In this document: positions 56,104-64,000 of the stretch, one piece after another
Position numbering within the stretch: position 1 is the stretch's first letter
Layout of the letters: the number at the start of each line of letters is the position of its first letter
Assembly (NCBI GenBank): GCA_017438845.1
Contig: JAFRUO010000004.1
Span: forward strand, 1-64,000
Length of the DNA: 64,000 nt
DNA from: Clostridia bacterium
Lineage (GTDB): Bacteria; Bacillota; Clostridia; Oscillospirales; Acutalibacteraceae
Direction: 5' to 3'
The notes under the pieces: generated by a model
What the model was told of the DNA's origin: nothing
Databases searched by the model: none
The model's input: only the letters and a program-made list of their open reading frames with translations
Made by a program: the position numbers and the translations under genes

Positions 56104-58731
56104 ATGAATTCTAAAAGATGCACTAAATGCGGATATGTTTCTGACGTTTCCGCACGCTTCTGTCAAAATTGCGGCTCTGTAGATTTTATACCGAATCAGC
56201 AGCAGTTTAATGCAGCTCCGCAACAATCGCAACGATCCGGCTACGGACAGCCTCAGCAGCCTGTTTACGGACAGCCTCAGCAGCCTGTTTACGGACAGCC
56301 TCAGCAGCCTGTTTACGGACAACCTCAACAACCTGTTTACGGACAACCTCAGCAGCCTGTTTACGGTCAGCCTCAACAACCTGTTTACGGACAGCCTCAG
56401 CAACCTGTTTACGGACAACCTCAACAACCTGCTCAAGGACAACCGCAACAATCGGTTAATACTCAATCACCGCAATCTGTTGATACACGTTCGGTAAACG
56501 ATACACCCGAGCAGGAATCGGCAAAAGAGCCTCAGACAGCTGCACAAACAGAGCAGACGGCTCATTCTCAGCAGACGGCTCATCCTCAACAGACGGCTCA
56601 GCCTCAGCAAACAGCTCAGCCTTCTTTTAATCAGGCTTATAACAATACCAATCCTGCTTCGGTTTACACTGCAGGACAGAATAATGCCAAACCTGCCAAA
56701 AAGCTTAAAAAATGGCAGATAGGAGCTATTTCCGCCGCAGCAGTATTAGTCGTTATTATCCTTATTGCCGTTATCGCAGGCGGCTCGGGAGGCTCGGGCG
56801 GAAGCTCAAACGGCGGATATTCGGGCGGCGGTCCCGTTGTGTCGGGTAACGACAGTTATACGCCTGCCGCATCCTCGGTTGCCAAGGAAACCAAGACCGT
56901 TATGATTTATATTGTCGGCTCCGACCTTGAATCGGAAAACGGCAACGCTTCGCTTGATATCGGAGAAATGATGGAATCCGGCGTTAACACAGATAAAAAC
57001 AATATTCTTATTTACACAGGCGGTGCTTCAAAATGGCAAATCAGTGATATTCCCACAGACTCAAACAATGTTTACCGCCTTAACGGAGAAAATTTCGAAC
57101 CCGTAAAAAGCTATTCTGCCCTTAATATGGGCGACAGCAACACGCTTTCGGAGTTTATTAAGTATTCAATGAGTACATATCCTGCCGACAGCTACGGACT
57201 TATTCTCTGGAATCACGGCGGCGGTCCGATTGTCGGTTACGGCGCTGACGAGCTTCACGGTGATTTGCTTACTCTGACAGAATTAAAATCCGCATTTTCT
57301 TCAGCGGGTTTAGGCTCGGGCAAAAAGCTTGAATTTCTCGGCTTTGACGCCTGCCTTATGGGTTCTGTCGAAACCGCATGGATGTTTAAGGATTATGCAA
57401 ATTATATGATAGCCTCCGAGGAGGTTGAGCCCGGATGGGGCTGGAATTACGGCTTTCTCTCTTCGCTTGATAAATACGACTCGGGCAAGGACATCGGCGT
57501 GTGCATAGTCGATGAGTTCTTCAGGGCTTCCGACGCATATATCAAGGAAAATCCAAACCTCGCCTCTGACCTTACGCTTTCGTGCATGGATTTGTCTCAG
57601 GTGTCCAATCTTGAAAAGTGTATCAACGATGTTTTCAAGCAGGTTGACAACAGTATTTCAAGCGGAAGCTTCCCCGTTGCCTCAAGGGTAAGGAACGACA
57701 CAAAGAGTTTCGGTAAATTCGGCACCGATTATTCATACGATTTAGTTGACCTCGGGCATATAGCCTCACTCCTTTCCTCGCAGGGCGGCACAGACACCGC
57801 ACAGCTTCAGAATGCCATCAACAGCTTTGTTTGCTATTCAAAGAGCAATGTTACGAATGCAACGGGTGTTTCGATTTATCATCCTTACGATAATAAAGAT
57901 GAAATGAACGACTGTTTAAGCGTGTTCAATTCCTTCGGTTTTGCCCCTGCATATACTCAGTACATCAATGATTTCGGCTCTATGCTTAAAAACGGAAGCT
58001 CGGAATCGTGGAAGAGCTTCAGGTCTATGAGCGGTTCCGCTGAAAAGAAGAAGAATGAAAATGAGCTTTCGATTAAGCTCACCAAGGAGCAGGCGGCAAA
58101 CTACGCCTCTTCAAACTATTTTATTCTTAAAAAACTCAATGATGAGGAGTATCTGTTTATTTTCAGCGGCTTTGACACTCAGCTTGATTCCGACGGCACT
58201 CTTTCCGCTTCGTACAGCGGTAAGGCTGTGTTCTCCGTTGACGACAAGACAAAGAGTGTTTCCGACGTTCCGATTACAATGTATCAGATACGTGACGGCG
58301 GAACAGAGAAAAAATATATCGCAACATCTATGTTCTGGAAAACATCGGGTGATATTTCCGAATGGAAAACAGACCCTGTTCAGTGGCAGATAAAGCTTGA
58401 AAACGGCAAGCCTCAGCTTCTCGGCGCTTATCTTATAGGAGAAAAAGCAGACGACAATATGCCTCAGAAGAACCTTCTAAATTATAAGGATTACGATCTT
58501 GTCGAGTTCTCCTTCTCGTCAAGAAAACCAAAGAGAGATGCTAACGGCAACATTCTTCCTTATTTTGACTGGGATTCAAGCGGTAAATTCTACGGCAATC
58601 AGTACAATGTCAAAACCGGCTTCCATCTTGAGATAAGAGACATTGACGACAAGTCCGATTACTATGTAATGTTTGTCGTCAAGGACACTCAGGGCAACAA
58701 GTTTGCAAGCGAGCTGTTTAAGCTGCCGTAA
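56104..58731 (+). CDS. membrane-anchored clostripain (C11) family protease with zinc ribbon
   Basis: An 875-residue protein. The N-terminus is a zinc ribbon (CTKCGYV ... CQNCGS, about 6-30). Seven copies of an eight-residue QPQQPVYG repeat plus two variants follow, then a Gln/Ala/Thr-rich stretch and one transmembrane helix (about 204-226) with a Gly/Ser linker. The C11 cysteine peptidase domain follows, with His371 in WNHGGG and Cys417 in FDACLMG. With the ribbon and repeats inside, the protease would face outward. No prosegment cleavage site was identified. ATG 56104 follows GAAGGGG. Confidence 0.88.
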   Translation: MNSKRCTKCGYVSDVSARFCQNCGSVDFIPNQQQFNAAPQQSQRSGYGQPQQPVYGQPQQPVYGQPQQPVYGQPQQPVYGQPQQPVYGQPQQPVYGQPQQPVYGQPQQPAQGQPQQSVNTQSPQSVDTRSVNDTPEQESAKEPQTAAQTEQTAHSQQTAHPQQTAQPQQTAQPSFNQAYNNTNPASVYTAGQNNAKPAKKLKKWQIGAISAAAVLVVIILIAVIAGGSGGSGGSSNGGYSGGGPVVSGNDSYTPAASSVAKETKTVMIYIVGSDLESENGNASLDIGEMMESGVNTDKNNILIYTGGASKWQISDIPTDSNNVYRLNGENFEPVKSYSALNMGDSNTLSEFIKYSMSTYPADSYGLILWNHGGGPIVGYGADELHGDLLTLTELKSAFSSAGLGSGKKLEFLGFDACLMGSVETAWMFKDYANYMIASEEVEPGWGWNYGFLSSLDKYDSGKDIGVCIVDEFFRASDAYIKENPNLASDLTLSCMDLSQVSNLEKCINDVFKQVDNSISSGSFPVASRVRNDTKSFGKFGTDYSYDLVDLGHIASLLSSQGGTDTAQLQNAINSFVCYSKSNVTNATGVSIYHPYDNKDEMNDCLSVFNSFGFAPAYTQYINDFGSMLKNGSSESWKSFRSMSGSAEKKKNENELSIKLTKEQAANYASSNYFILKKLNDEEYLFIFSGFDTQLDSDGTLSASYSGKAVFSVDDKTKSVSDVPITMYQIRDGGTEKKYIATSMFWKTSGDISEWKTDPVQWQIKLENGKPQLLGAYLIGEKADDNMPQKNLLNYKDYDLVEFSFSSRKPKRDANGNILPYFDWDSSGKFYGNQYNVKTGFHLEIRDIDDKSDYYVMFVVKDTQGNKFASELFKLP
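56248..56448 (+). repeat. 24-bp tandem repeat encoding QPQQPVYG
   Basis: Seven near-identical 24-bp units and two degenerate ones lie in frame in the clostripain-family gene. Small base differences between copies (CAG/CAA, GGA/GGT) are synonymous, so the repeat is kept at protein level while copy number can vary. Confidence 0.92.
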
Positions 58732-58751
58732 TGGTGTACGCTGCCGGAGTA

Positions 58752-58780
58752 TTGCTAAATTTAAAAAATAAATTTATAAT
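58752..58780 (+). promoter_or_regulatory. promoter of the OmpA-domain lipoprotein
   Basis: TTGCTA (58752-58757), a 17-base spacer and TATAAT (58775-58780), 31 bases before the start codon with its AGGAGGG site. Confidence 0.65.
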
Positions 58781-58810
58781 ATATTTACTATTTATTTTTA
58801 GGAGGGTATT

Positions 58811-60349
58811 ATGAAAAACACTAAAAGAGCGATTGCTCTCTTATTGCTCGTAATCATGCTTTTCTCGGTTACTGCATGCGGAGACAAGAAGGTAACAACG
58901 GAGAAGGCGGCTGACGGCACAAAGGCTAAGTCTTGGATACTTGCCGACGAACCTATGTTTGGTGAAAAGCCTGATTTAGACACCGTGTTCAAGGATGAGC
59001 AGGTAAACATTGACGTAAACAAAATTTACTCGTCAACTGAGTTTAACGAAAAAATGTTTGACGGCATTTACACTATGTATGACGAGGATAAAGAAATCAA
59101 GGATATCAGGAAAATGGGCTTTAAAACCGTTGAGTTTATAAAGAGTTCCGAAGACATCGTTGATTTGCCTACTAATGTTGTGTTAGGCGCTGAGAATATG
59201 CCTACAGTTTACGCTGAGTATAAGAATATTACTGACAAGAATGTTGCAGCTCTTTCGTTTGCAACAAAAGATGATGTCGGCAGCATTCCTTGTATTTATG
59301 AAATAAGTGGAAACAAGATTAAGTTTAACGAAATCAGGAAATCAAGTTCAGAACCGAAATCCACTGACTTCGAAACAGGAAAGGCTGTCTTTGAATATGA
59401 GTTTTCTTTTAAAGGACCGTACCTTACACTGACAAACAGTACAGGAAGTTTAACATTAATCACATACGGACTTAAAAAAGATGCCGGTTCATTCACTGTC
59501 AGCGGATATTCTCTTCCCGACAGCCCCTTAATTGATAAGCTTGATTTCTTCTATGTTTCTCAAAGTTCAATAGCTTATGCCTGTGCCAGAGACGGCAATT
59601 ATTACAAAGGTATGTATTTAAAGCTTACTGAGGACGGACTTGCAAGTGTTAAGCTTATTGATAAAGATACAGAAGGCAACGAATTTTCATACGAAAAACA
59701 GTTTGCTTATATTTTGCAAAGCAACGCATTATCATTCTTGGGCGCAAAAATCGTTTTCCTCGACGGTGAGAAGGTATATTACTACACAGACTCTATATCA
59801 TCAAGAGAAGCAAAACAGCTTGATAATGCAGGAAATCTTACAGATGATCAGATTAAGCAAATCGCAGAAAAGAAGTCCGACCTCTTTGACGACCTTCAGA
59901 AGGAATTCGAAGAGCAGGGCATCAACGTAACGGTTAACCGTGCTCTCGGCGAAATCGCAATTGACTCTTCCGTTCTCTTCGGCGGCGACTCCGCAGACGT
60001 TTCCGCAGACGGAAAGCAGACCATCAACAAGTTCCTTGCCGCTTATACAAAGGTTATTTATAACGACAAGTATAACGGATTTATTGACAAGACTATCGTT
60101 GAAGGTCACACTGCGCCGCTTGCTACAAGCACATACGAAAGCGGACTTCCTCTTTCGACTCAGAGAGCCGAAAACGTTAAGGCGTATTGCCTGTCAGCCG
60201 AAACCGGCGTTGACACATCAAAACTTGCACCCACGCTTGAGGCGGTAGGACTTTCCAACAGCAAGCCTATCTATGACAGCAACGGTAATGTTGATATGGA
60301 CGCTTCGAGAAGAGTATCCTTCAGATTTACGGTTAACGTAAACGCCTGA
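58811..60349 (+). CDS. lipoprotein with C-terminal OmpA-like domain
   Basis: A 512-residue exported protein. A lipobox ends the signal peptide (FSVTACGDKK, lipidated Cys at about 23). The middle part (about 40-345) is of unknown fold. The C-terminal region (about 370-512) matches the OmpA/MotB peptidoglycan-binding pattern: SSVLFGGDSADVSADGKQTI, VEGHTAP, LSTQRAENVKAYCL and a final DASRRVSFRF. It is probably tethered to the membrane outer face and bound to peptidoglycan. It follows the clostripain-family gene but has its own promoter and terminator. Confidence 0.85.
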   Translation: MKNTKRAIALLLLVIMLFSVTACGDKKVTTEKAADGTKAKSWILADEPMFGEKPDLDTVFKDEQVNIDVNKIYSSTEFNEKMFDGIYTMYDEDKEIKDIRKMGFKTVEFIKSSEDIVDLPTNVVLGAENMPTVYAEYKNITDKNVAALSFATKDDVGSIPCIYEISGNKIKFNEIRKSSSEPKSTDFETGKAVFEYEFSFKGPYLTLTNSTGSLTLITYGLKKDAGSFTVSGYSLPDSPLIDKLDFFYVSQSSIAYACARDGNYYKGMYLKLTEDGLASVKLIDKDTEGNEFSYEKQFAYILQSNALSFLGAKIVFLDGEKVYYYTDSISSREAKQLDNAGNLTDDQIKQIAEKKSDLFDDLQKEFEEQGINVTVNRALGEIAIDSSVLFGGDSADVSADGKQTINKFLAAYTKVIYNDKYNGFIDKTIVEGHTAPLATSTYESGLPLSTQRAENVKAYCLSAETGVDTSKLAPTLEAVGLSNSKPIYDSNGNVDMDASRRVSFRFTVNVNA

Positions 60350-60358
60350 TTGTAAATA

Positions 60359-60389
60359 TTAGCTGCGGCTTTAAGTCGCAGCTAATTTT
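60359..60389 (+). terminator. terminator of the lipoprotein gene
   Basis: The 11-bp stem TTAGCTGCGGC / GTCGCAGCTAA (60359-60385) with loop TTTAA is followed by four T. Confidence 0.88.
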
Positions 60390-60392
60390 CTG

Positions 60393-60421
60393 TTGACTAT
60401 TAAACATTTAAAATTTATAAT
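60393..60421 (+). promoter_or_regulatory. nadE promoter
   Basis: TTGACT (60393-60398), a 17-base spacer and TATAAT (60416-60421), directly after the previous terminator. Confidence 0.8.
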
Positions 60422-60453
60422 AACCTTATAAATAATTTTTTAAAGGTGATTGT

Positions 60454-61185
60454 ATGTTTGACGCTGTAAAGGTTAAAAATGAATGTGTGGAGTGGATACG
60501 CAACTTTTTTGAGGAAAACGGCAAAGGCTGTAATGCGGTTGTCGGTATTTCCGGAGGAAAGGACAGCTCAATTGTAGCCGCTCTTTGCGTTGAAGCTCTC
60601 GGAAAAGACAGAGTAATCGGCGTACTTATGCCAAACGGCGAACAGCATGACATTGATATGGCTCTGCTTCTTGTTAAGCATCTTGACATTAAGCATTATA
60701 TTGTTAACATTAAGGACGCAGTAGACGGCTTAAAGAAAAGTATACCCTTTGAGCTTAGCACACAGTCCGTAACCAACCTTCCGCCGAGAATCAGGATGTC
60801 AGCGCTTTACGCAGTATCACAGAGTCACAACGGCAGAGTTGCCAATACTTGTAACCTTTCCGAGGACTGGGTAGGTTATGCCACAAGGTACGGCGATGCG
60901 GCGGGCGACTTCAGCCCGTGCTCCAACCTTACCGTTGATGAGATGAAGCAAATCGGCAGGGTTTTAGGCTTGCCTTCAGTGCTTGTTGATAAGGTGCCGA
61001 TTGACGGCCTTTGCGGAAAAACAGACGAGGACAATCTCGGGTTTACCTATGCCGTGCTTGACCGATATATCCGTACCGGTGAGATTGACGACGCAGAAAC
61101 TAAGAAAAAAATTGACCGTATGCATCGCAACAATCTTTTTAAGCTTCAGCTTATGCCGTCGTTCAAGCCTGAAATTAAATATTGA
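60454..61185 (+). CDS. nadE: NAD+ synthase, ammonia-dependent
   Basis: Last step of NAD synthesis: nicotinate adenine dinucleotide + ATP + NH3 to NAD+. The 243-residue protein has the PP-loop VVGISGGKDSSIVAALC, NLSEDWVGYATRYGDAAGDF and the C-terminal LGFTYAVLD. No N-terminal glutaminase domain is present, so ammonia is the likely donor. Confidence 0.94.
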   Translation: MFDAVKVKNECVEWIRNFFEENGKGCNAVVGISGGKDSSIVAALCVEALGKDRVIGVLMPNGEQHDIDMALLLVKHLDIKHYIVNIKDAVDGLKKSIPFELSTQSVTNLPPRIRMSALYAVSQSHNGRVANTCNLSEDWVGYATRYGDAAGDFSPCSNLTVDEMKQIGRVLGLPSVLVDKVPIDGLCGKTDEDNLGFTYAVLDRYIRTGEIDDAETKKKIDRMHRNNLFKLQLMPSFKPEIKY

Positions 61186-61201
61186 TTTTTGTATTCTTCA
61201 A

Positions 61202-61229
61202 TTGACTTTGTTTTTTAATGTAGTATAAT
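61202..61229 (+). promoter_or_regulatory. promoter of the CE4 deacetylase gene
   Basis: TTGACT (61202-61207), a 16-base spacer and TATAAT (61224-61229), 20 bases before the GTG start. Confidence 0.7.
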
Positions 61230-61248
61230 TGTTTCGGGAAGTGGTTTT

Positions 61249-62223
61249 GTGAAAAACATTGACGTTAAAAAATCAAAGGGCATAATTGCAGTCCTTTGTT
61301 TTTTGCTGATAGTATTGATTGCATTAAGCGCCGTGCTTGTAAGAAGTAACCTTCGTTATAAACGAACCGACAGAAACTTCAATGCCGAAATTTCCTCTTA
61401 TAAGGACGTGATTGACCAAAAGGGAAAGGAGCTTGAGTCTTACAGCAAGCGTGCCTCGGATTACGAAAGCGAAAGAAATGCACTCAACAGTAAGATTGAC
61501 GATCTAAACAAACAAATATCTATTAAACGCGAACAACAGGCTCAGGCAACTGCGCCTGTTTCTGCTACACCTCAGCCCGTAACACCGGCAGGAGAGGCTA
61601 AAACGGTTTACCTTACCTTTGACGACGGACCCTCACCGCACACTCCTGCGATTTTACAGATACTCGACCAATACGGCGTAAAGGCAACCTTTTTCGTAAA
61701 GGATAACGGCTCTTACAACGCTTATATGAAGGATATCGTTACACGCGGACATGTGATTGCGCTTCATTCACAGACGCATAATTATTCTTATATTTATTCC
61801 TCTGATGAAGCCTTTTACAGTGATATGAAAAACATTTCCGATATAGTATTTCAGCAAACGGGCGTCAGAACAAATATAATGCGTTTTCCCGGCGGAAGCA
61901 GTAATACCGTCAGCAAAAAGTATAATGCCGGTATTATGTCAAGGCTCACAAAGGGCGTTACGAATATGGGTTATTACTACTATGACTGGAACTGTGATTC
62001 AACAGACGCTTCGGGCAACAATGTACCTGTTGAAAAGCTTGTCAGCTCCTGCATGAGAATGCCCTCAAGCAATACAGTTATAGTTTTGATGCACGACACA
62101 AACGCCAAGGCTACAACCGTTCAGGCTTTGCCGCAGATAATCGAGAACTACCGCAATGCCGGGTGCCAATTCGGAGTAATCAGTCCGCAGACTCCTGCTG
62201 TTCATCACAGCGTTAACAACTGA
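61249..62223 (+). CDS. membrane-anchored CE4 polysaccharide deacetylase
   Basis: Probably deacetylates peptidoglycan GlcNAc or a related polymer outside the cell. The 324-residue protein has an N-terminal transmembrane helix (about 10-32), a coiled-coil stalk (about 43-95), a Pro/Ala linker and a NodB domain (about 117-310). The domain has TFDDGPSPHT, HSQTHNY and RFPGGS, the metal and catalytic motifs; the C-terminal VLMHDT supplies the last motif. GTG 61249 is the start. Confidence 0.9.
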   Translation: MKNIDVKKSKGIIAVLCFLLIVLIALSAVLVRSNLRYKRTDRNFNAEISSYKDVIDQKGKELESYSKRASDYESERNALNSKIDDLNKQISIKREQQAQATAPVSATPQPVTPAGEAKTVYLTFDDGPSPHTPAILQILDQYGVKATFFVKDNGSYNAYMKDIVTRGHVIALHSQTHNYSYIYSSDEAFYSDMKNISDIVFQQTGVRTNIMRFPGGSSNTVSKKYNAGIMSRLTKGVTNMGYYYYDWNCDSTDASGNNVPVEKLVSSCMRMPSSNTVIVLMHDTNAKATTVQALPQIIENYRNAGCQFGVISPQTPAVHHSVNN

Positions 62224-62353
62224 TTTTTGTATATATTCAATATTATTCGTTCGTGATACTTGTCATTTTGCACAAAGTTTTGTTTTTTAAAAGAATGAAT
62301 TTGGAAATACATCCGAATTATTCCCAAAACCACCATATATCGTGTTAAAATTG

Positions 62354-62381
62354 TTGACGAGGACAAGATTTGTGATATAAT
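62354..62381 (+). promoter_or_regulatory. promoter of the HPr gene
   Basis: TTGACG (62354-62359), a 16-base spacer and TATAAT (62376-62381), about 60 bases before the start codon. Confidence 0.7.
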
Positions 62382-62442
62382 ATGTTAATGAAAATATGAC
62401 ATTTCCTATAACTGATGTCATGAGATATGGGGAGATAATATT

Positions 62443-62709
62443 ATGTATACAAAAGATGTTCTTGTTCAGAATCAGGTTGGACTTCATGCTCGTCCGGCAA
62501 CCTTTTTTATCCAGAAGGCTAATGAATTCAAGTCTTCAATCTGGGTCGAAAAGGAAGAGAGAAGAGTGAATGCTAAGAGCTTGCTCGGTGTACTTTCTCT
62601 TGGCATCATGGGCGGCACCGAAATCAGGATTATCGCCGGCGGTCCCGACGAGGAGCAGGCGGTTGATGAGCTTGTTAAGCTTGTTGAGTCCGGCTTTGCT
62701 GAGGAATAA
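62443..62709 (+). CDS. ptsH: HPr family phosphocarrier protein
   Basis: An 88-residue HPr. It carries the phosphotransfer histidine in GLHARPAT (His15) and the regulatory serine in AKSLLGVLSLG (near residue 46), so it could serve both PTS transfer and HPr kinase control. No enzyme I or HPr kinase gene adjoins it. Because the His is kept it is not a Crh-type protein. It has its own promoter and terminator. Confidence 0.92.
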   Translation: MYTKDVLVQNQVGLHARPATFFIQKANEFKSSIWVEKEERRVNAKSLLGVLSLGIMGGTEIRIIAGGPDEEQAVDELVKLVESGFAEE

Positions 62710-62735
62710 TTATATATTTAACGTTTAACATTGAA

Positions 62736-62760
62736 GATACACCGAAAGGTGTGTCTTTTT
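62736..62760 (+). terminator. HPr gene terminator
   Basis: An 8-bp stem GATACACC / GGTGTGTC closed by a GAAA loop is followed by five T. Confidence 0.9.
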
Positions 62761-62784
62761 GTTGTTTATAAAGGAGGTGCTTCA

Positions 62785-64000
62785 ATGAACGCTAAAATGC
62801 CCGAGCTTCGCAAACAAGCTATGAGTCTGCCCTTGCTTCCCGGTGTATATATAATGAAGGACAAAACAAATGACATTATATATATCGGTAAGGCAAAGAA
62901 GCTGAAAAACCGCGTTAGTCAGTATTTCGGCTCGCAGAACGGACATTCGGTTAAAGTGCGTAAAATGGTAGACAATGTCGATCATTTTGAATATATCGTC
63001 ACCGACAGTGAATTTGAAGCACTTGTGCTTGAGGCAAGCCTTATTAAGCAGAATATGCCTAAGTACAACATCCTTTTAAAGGACGACAAGGGTTACAGTT
63101 ATATTAGAATCAGCGGTGATAAATTCAAAAAAATTGAGGCGGTTTTGCAAAAAAGCGATGACGACGCCGAGTATTTAGGACCTTATACAAGTTCATATGC
63201 GGTAAAGCAAAGCGTTGACACCGCCAACAAGATATTTAAACTGTATAATTGTAACAGAAGCTTTCCTGCTGATTTCAGAAAGCAACGACCCTGCCTTAAT
63301 TATTATATTAATAATTGTTGCGGAGTATGCACGGGAAAAATCAGCGAAAGTGAATACTCGGAAAGCTTTAATCAGGCGTTACGCTTTTTAAAAGGTGATT
63401 TTAAATCCGTTAAGGCAGAGCTTGAAGATGAAATGAATTCAGCCGCCGAAAACCTTGAGTTTGAAAAAGCCGCAAAATACCGTGATAAGCTTCAGTCTAT
63501 TGAAAAAATGAAGGACAAGCAGAAGGTAATTTACAAAAACGTAGAGCATCAGGACGTTTTTGCAACTGCTGAGCATGACGGCACGGTCTGCCTTGCAGTG
63601 CTTCGCTTTGACGGCGGAAAGCTTTTTGACAGCGAGGTTTTTTTCTTTGATAAAACGGATGATGACGATGCCGCTTTCAGGAGAAATTATATTACTTCAT
63701 ACTACAATCTTCGCAGCAATATACCCAAGCAGATTACAGTTGACGGAGAAGTTGAGGACTCAGAGCTTCTTGAAAGGTGGCTTAGCGAAAAGAGAGGCAA
63801 GAAGTGTATTATATATTTACCGAAAATCGGCGAACAGGCTCAGCTTGTCAACATGTGCAGGGAAAATGCGCTTGAAAAGCTTGCAATATATAAAGGGAAA
63901 AGCGGCAAAACCGTTGCCGTGCTGGAGGAGCTCAGAGAGCTGTTAAACCTCGAAAACAGCCCTGATTATATTGAATCATATGACATTTCACATACTGCCG
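62785..64000 (+). CDS. uvrC: excinuclease ABC subunit C (5' part)
   Basis: The nuclease subunit of nucleotide excision repair, cut by the window end after about 405 codons. ATG 62785 follows AAAGGAGG. The N-terminal GIY-YIG nuclease domain reads PGVYIMKDKTNDIIYIGKAK, with KNRVSQYF. It is followed by the cysteine region (RPCLNYYINNCCGVCTG), a UVR motif (LEFEKAAKYRDKLQSIE) and the start of the RNase H-like domain, which begins SYDISH at the end. Confidence 0.95.
   Translation, partial: MNAKMPELRKQAMSLPLLPGVYIMKDKTNDIIYIGKAKKLKNRVSQYFGSQNGHSVKVRKMVDNVDHFEYIVTDSEFEALVLEASLIKQNMPKYNILLKDDKGYSYIRISGDKFKKIEAVLQKSDDDAEYLGPYTSSYAVKQSVDTANKIFKLYNCNRSFPADFRKQRPCLNYYINNCCGVCTGKISESEYSESFNQALRFLKGDFKSVKAELEDEMNSAAENLEFEKAAKYRDKLQSIEKMKDKQKVIYKNVEHQDVFATAEHDGTVCLAVLRFDGGKLFDSEVFFFDKTDDDDAAFRRNYITSYYNLRSNIPKQITVDGEVEDSELLERWLSEKRGKKCIIYLPKIGEQAQLVNMCRENALEKLAIYKGKSGKTVAVLEELRELLNLENSPDYIESYDISHTA

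Noticed and set aside
55960..56466. Arg/Leu repeat frame on the minus strand over the clostripain-gene repeats
   Set aside because: Low-complexity translation of the 24-bp repeat on the wrong strand.

Overview
The window is a gene-dense stretch of a Gram-positive chromosome, most likely a gut Clostridium relative of the Ruminococcaceae/Oscillospirales type. This placement is inferred from several things. The gene orders cmk-plsC-ispH/rpsA, yceD-rpmF, ruvCAB, and ftsEX-M23-S41 are typical of Firmicutes. There is an IspH-S1 fusion gene, group II ECF transporter genes, a ClpE-type Clp ATPase, an NAD-dependent ligase and S-layer-homology repeats. Shine-Dalgarno sites are strong, TTG starts occur in overlapping genes, and many promoters fit TTGACA-N17-TATAAT. 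No rRNA operon, CRISPR array, prophage or intact insertion sequence is visible.

Layout. 1-350: on the minus strand, a predicted ~170-nt rod-shaped small RNA gene with its own promoter and tandem terminators, lying just downstream of the ackA terminator. 354-3326: ackA (minus), then a DNA glycosylase and tmcAL. 3404-9884: a long plus-strand run of overlapping genes: RpiR-type regulator, HI0933-like flavoprotein, methyltransferase, cmk, plsC and the ispH-rpsA fusion. 9954-17207: a GH27 alpha-galactosidase with an embedded extra domain, mtaB, the proline pathway proBAC and a secreted CHAP/SLH wall protein. 17345-20587: ligA (minus) and a D,D-carboxypeptidase. 20737-29799: pgi, a small P-loop protein, yceD-rpmF, a DUF512 protein, der, ruvCAB and glmM. 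29799-39576: methyltransferase, ecfA1-ecfA2-ecfT, truA, a DUF5711-like protein, cvpA, pgsA, clpE and a bioY interrupted by one in-frame stop.

39731-47914 is the most accessory-looking part. It holds a membrane-anchored XRE regulator with palindromic operator, a 760-bp non-coding region (tandem hairpin array, a duplicated 3' end of tRNA-Gly, and the intact tRNA-Gly), a GH2 beta-galactosidase, a Crp-like regulator, two adjacent small membrane proteins sharing a Cys/His module, and a PucR/CdaR-type regulator. 48139-52599 is the cell-wall module ftsE-ftsX-M23 coiled-coil hydrolase-S41 homologue; the S41 protein lacks both catalytic residues. 52648-56014: an unknown protein, greA and a lysyl-tRNA synthetase with a C-terminal tRNA-binding domain. 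56104-64000: a clostripain-family protein with zinc ribbon and 24-bp repeats, a lipoprotein with an OmpA-like domain, nadE, a membrane-anchored CE4 deacetylase, HPr, and the 5' part of uvrC cut by the window end.

Most genes are ordinary housekeeping functions. I do not see a clearly new multi-gene system. The best candidates for something undescribed are the small RNA at the left end, the catalytically dead S41 protein in the FtsEX operon, the embedded ribosome-binding sites in the ispH-rpsA fusion, the hairpin array beside tRNA-Gly, and the paired Cys/His membrane proteins.
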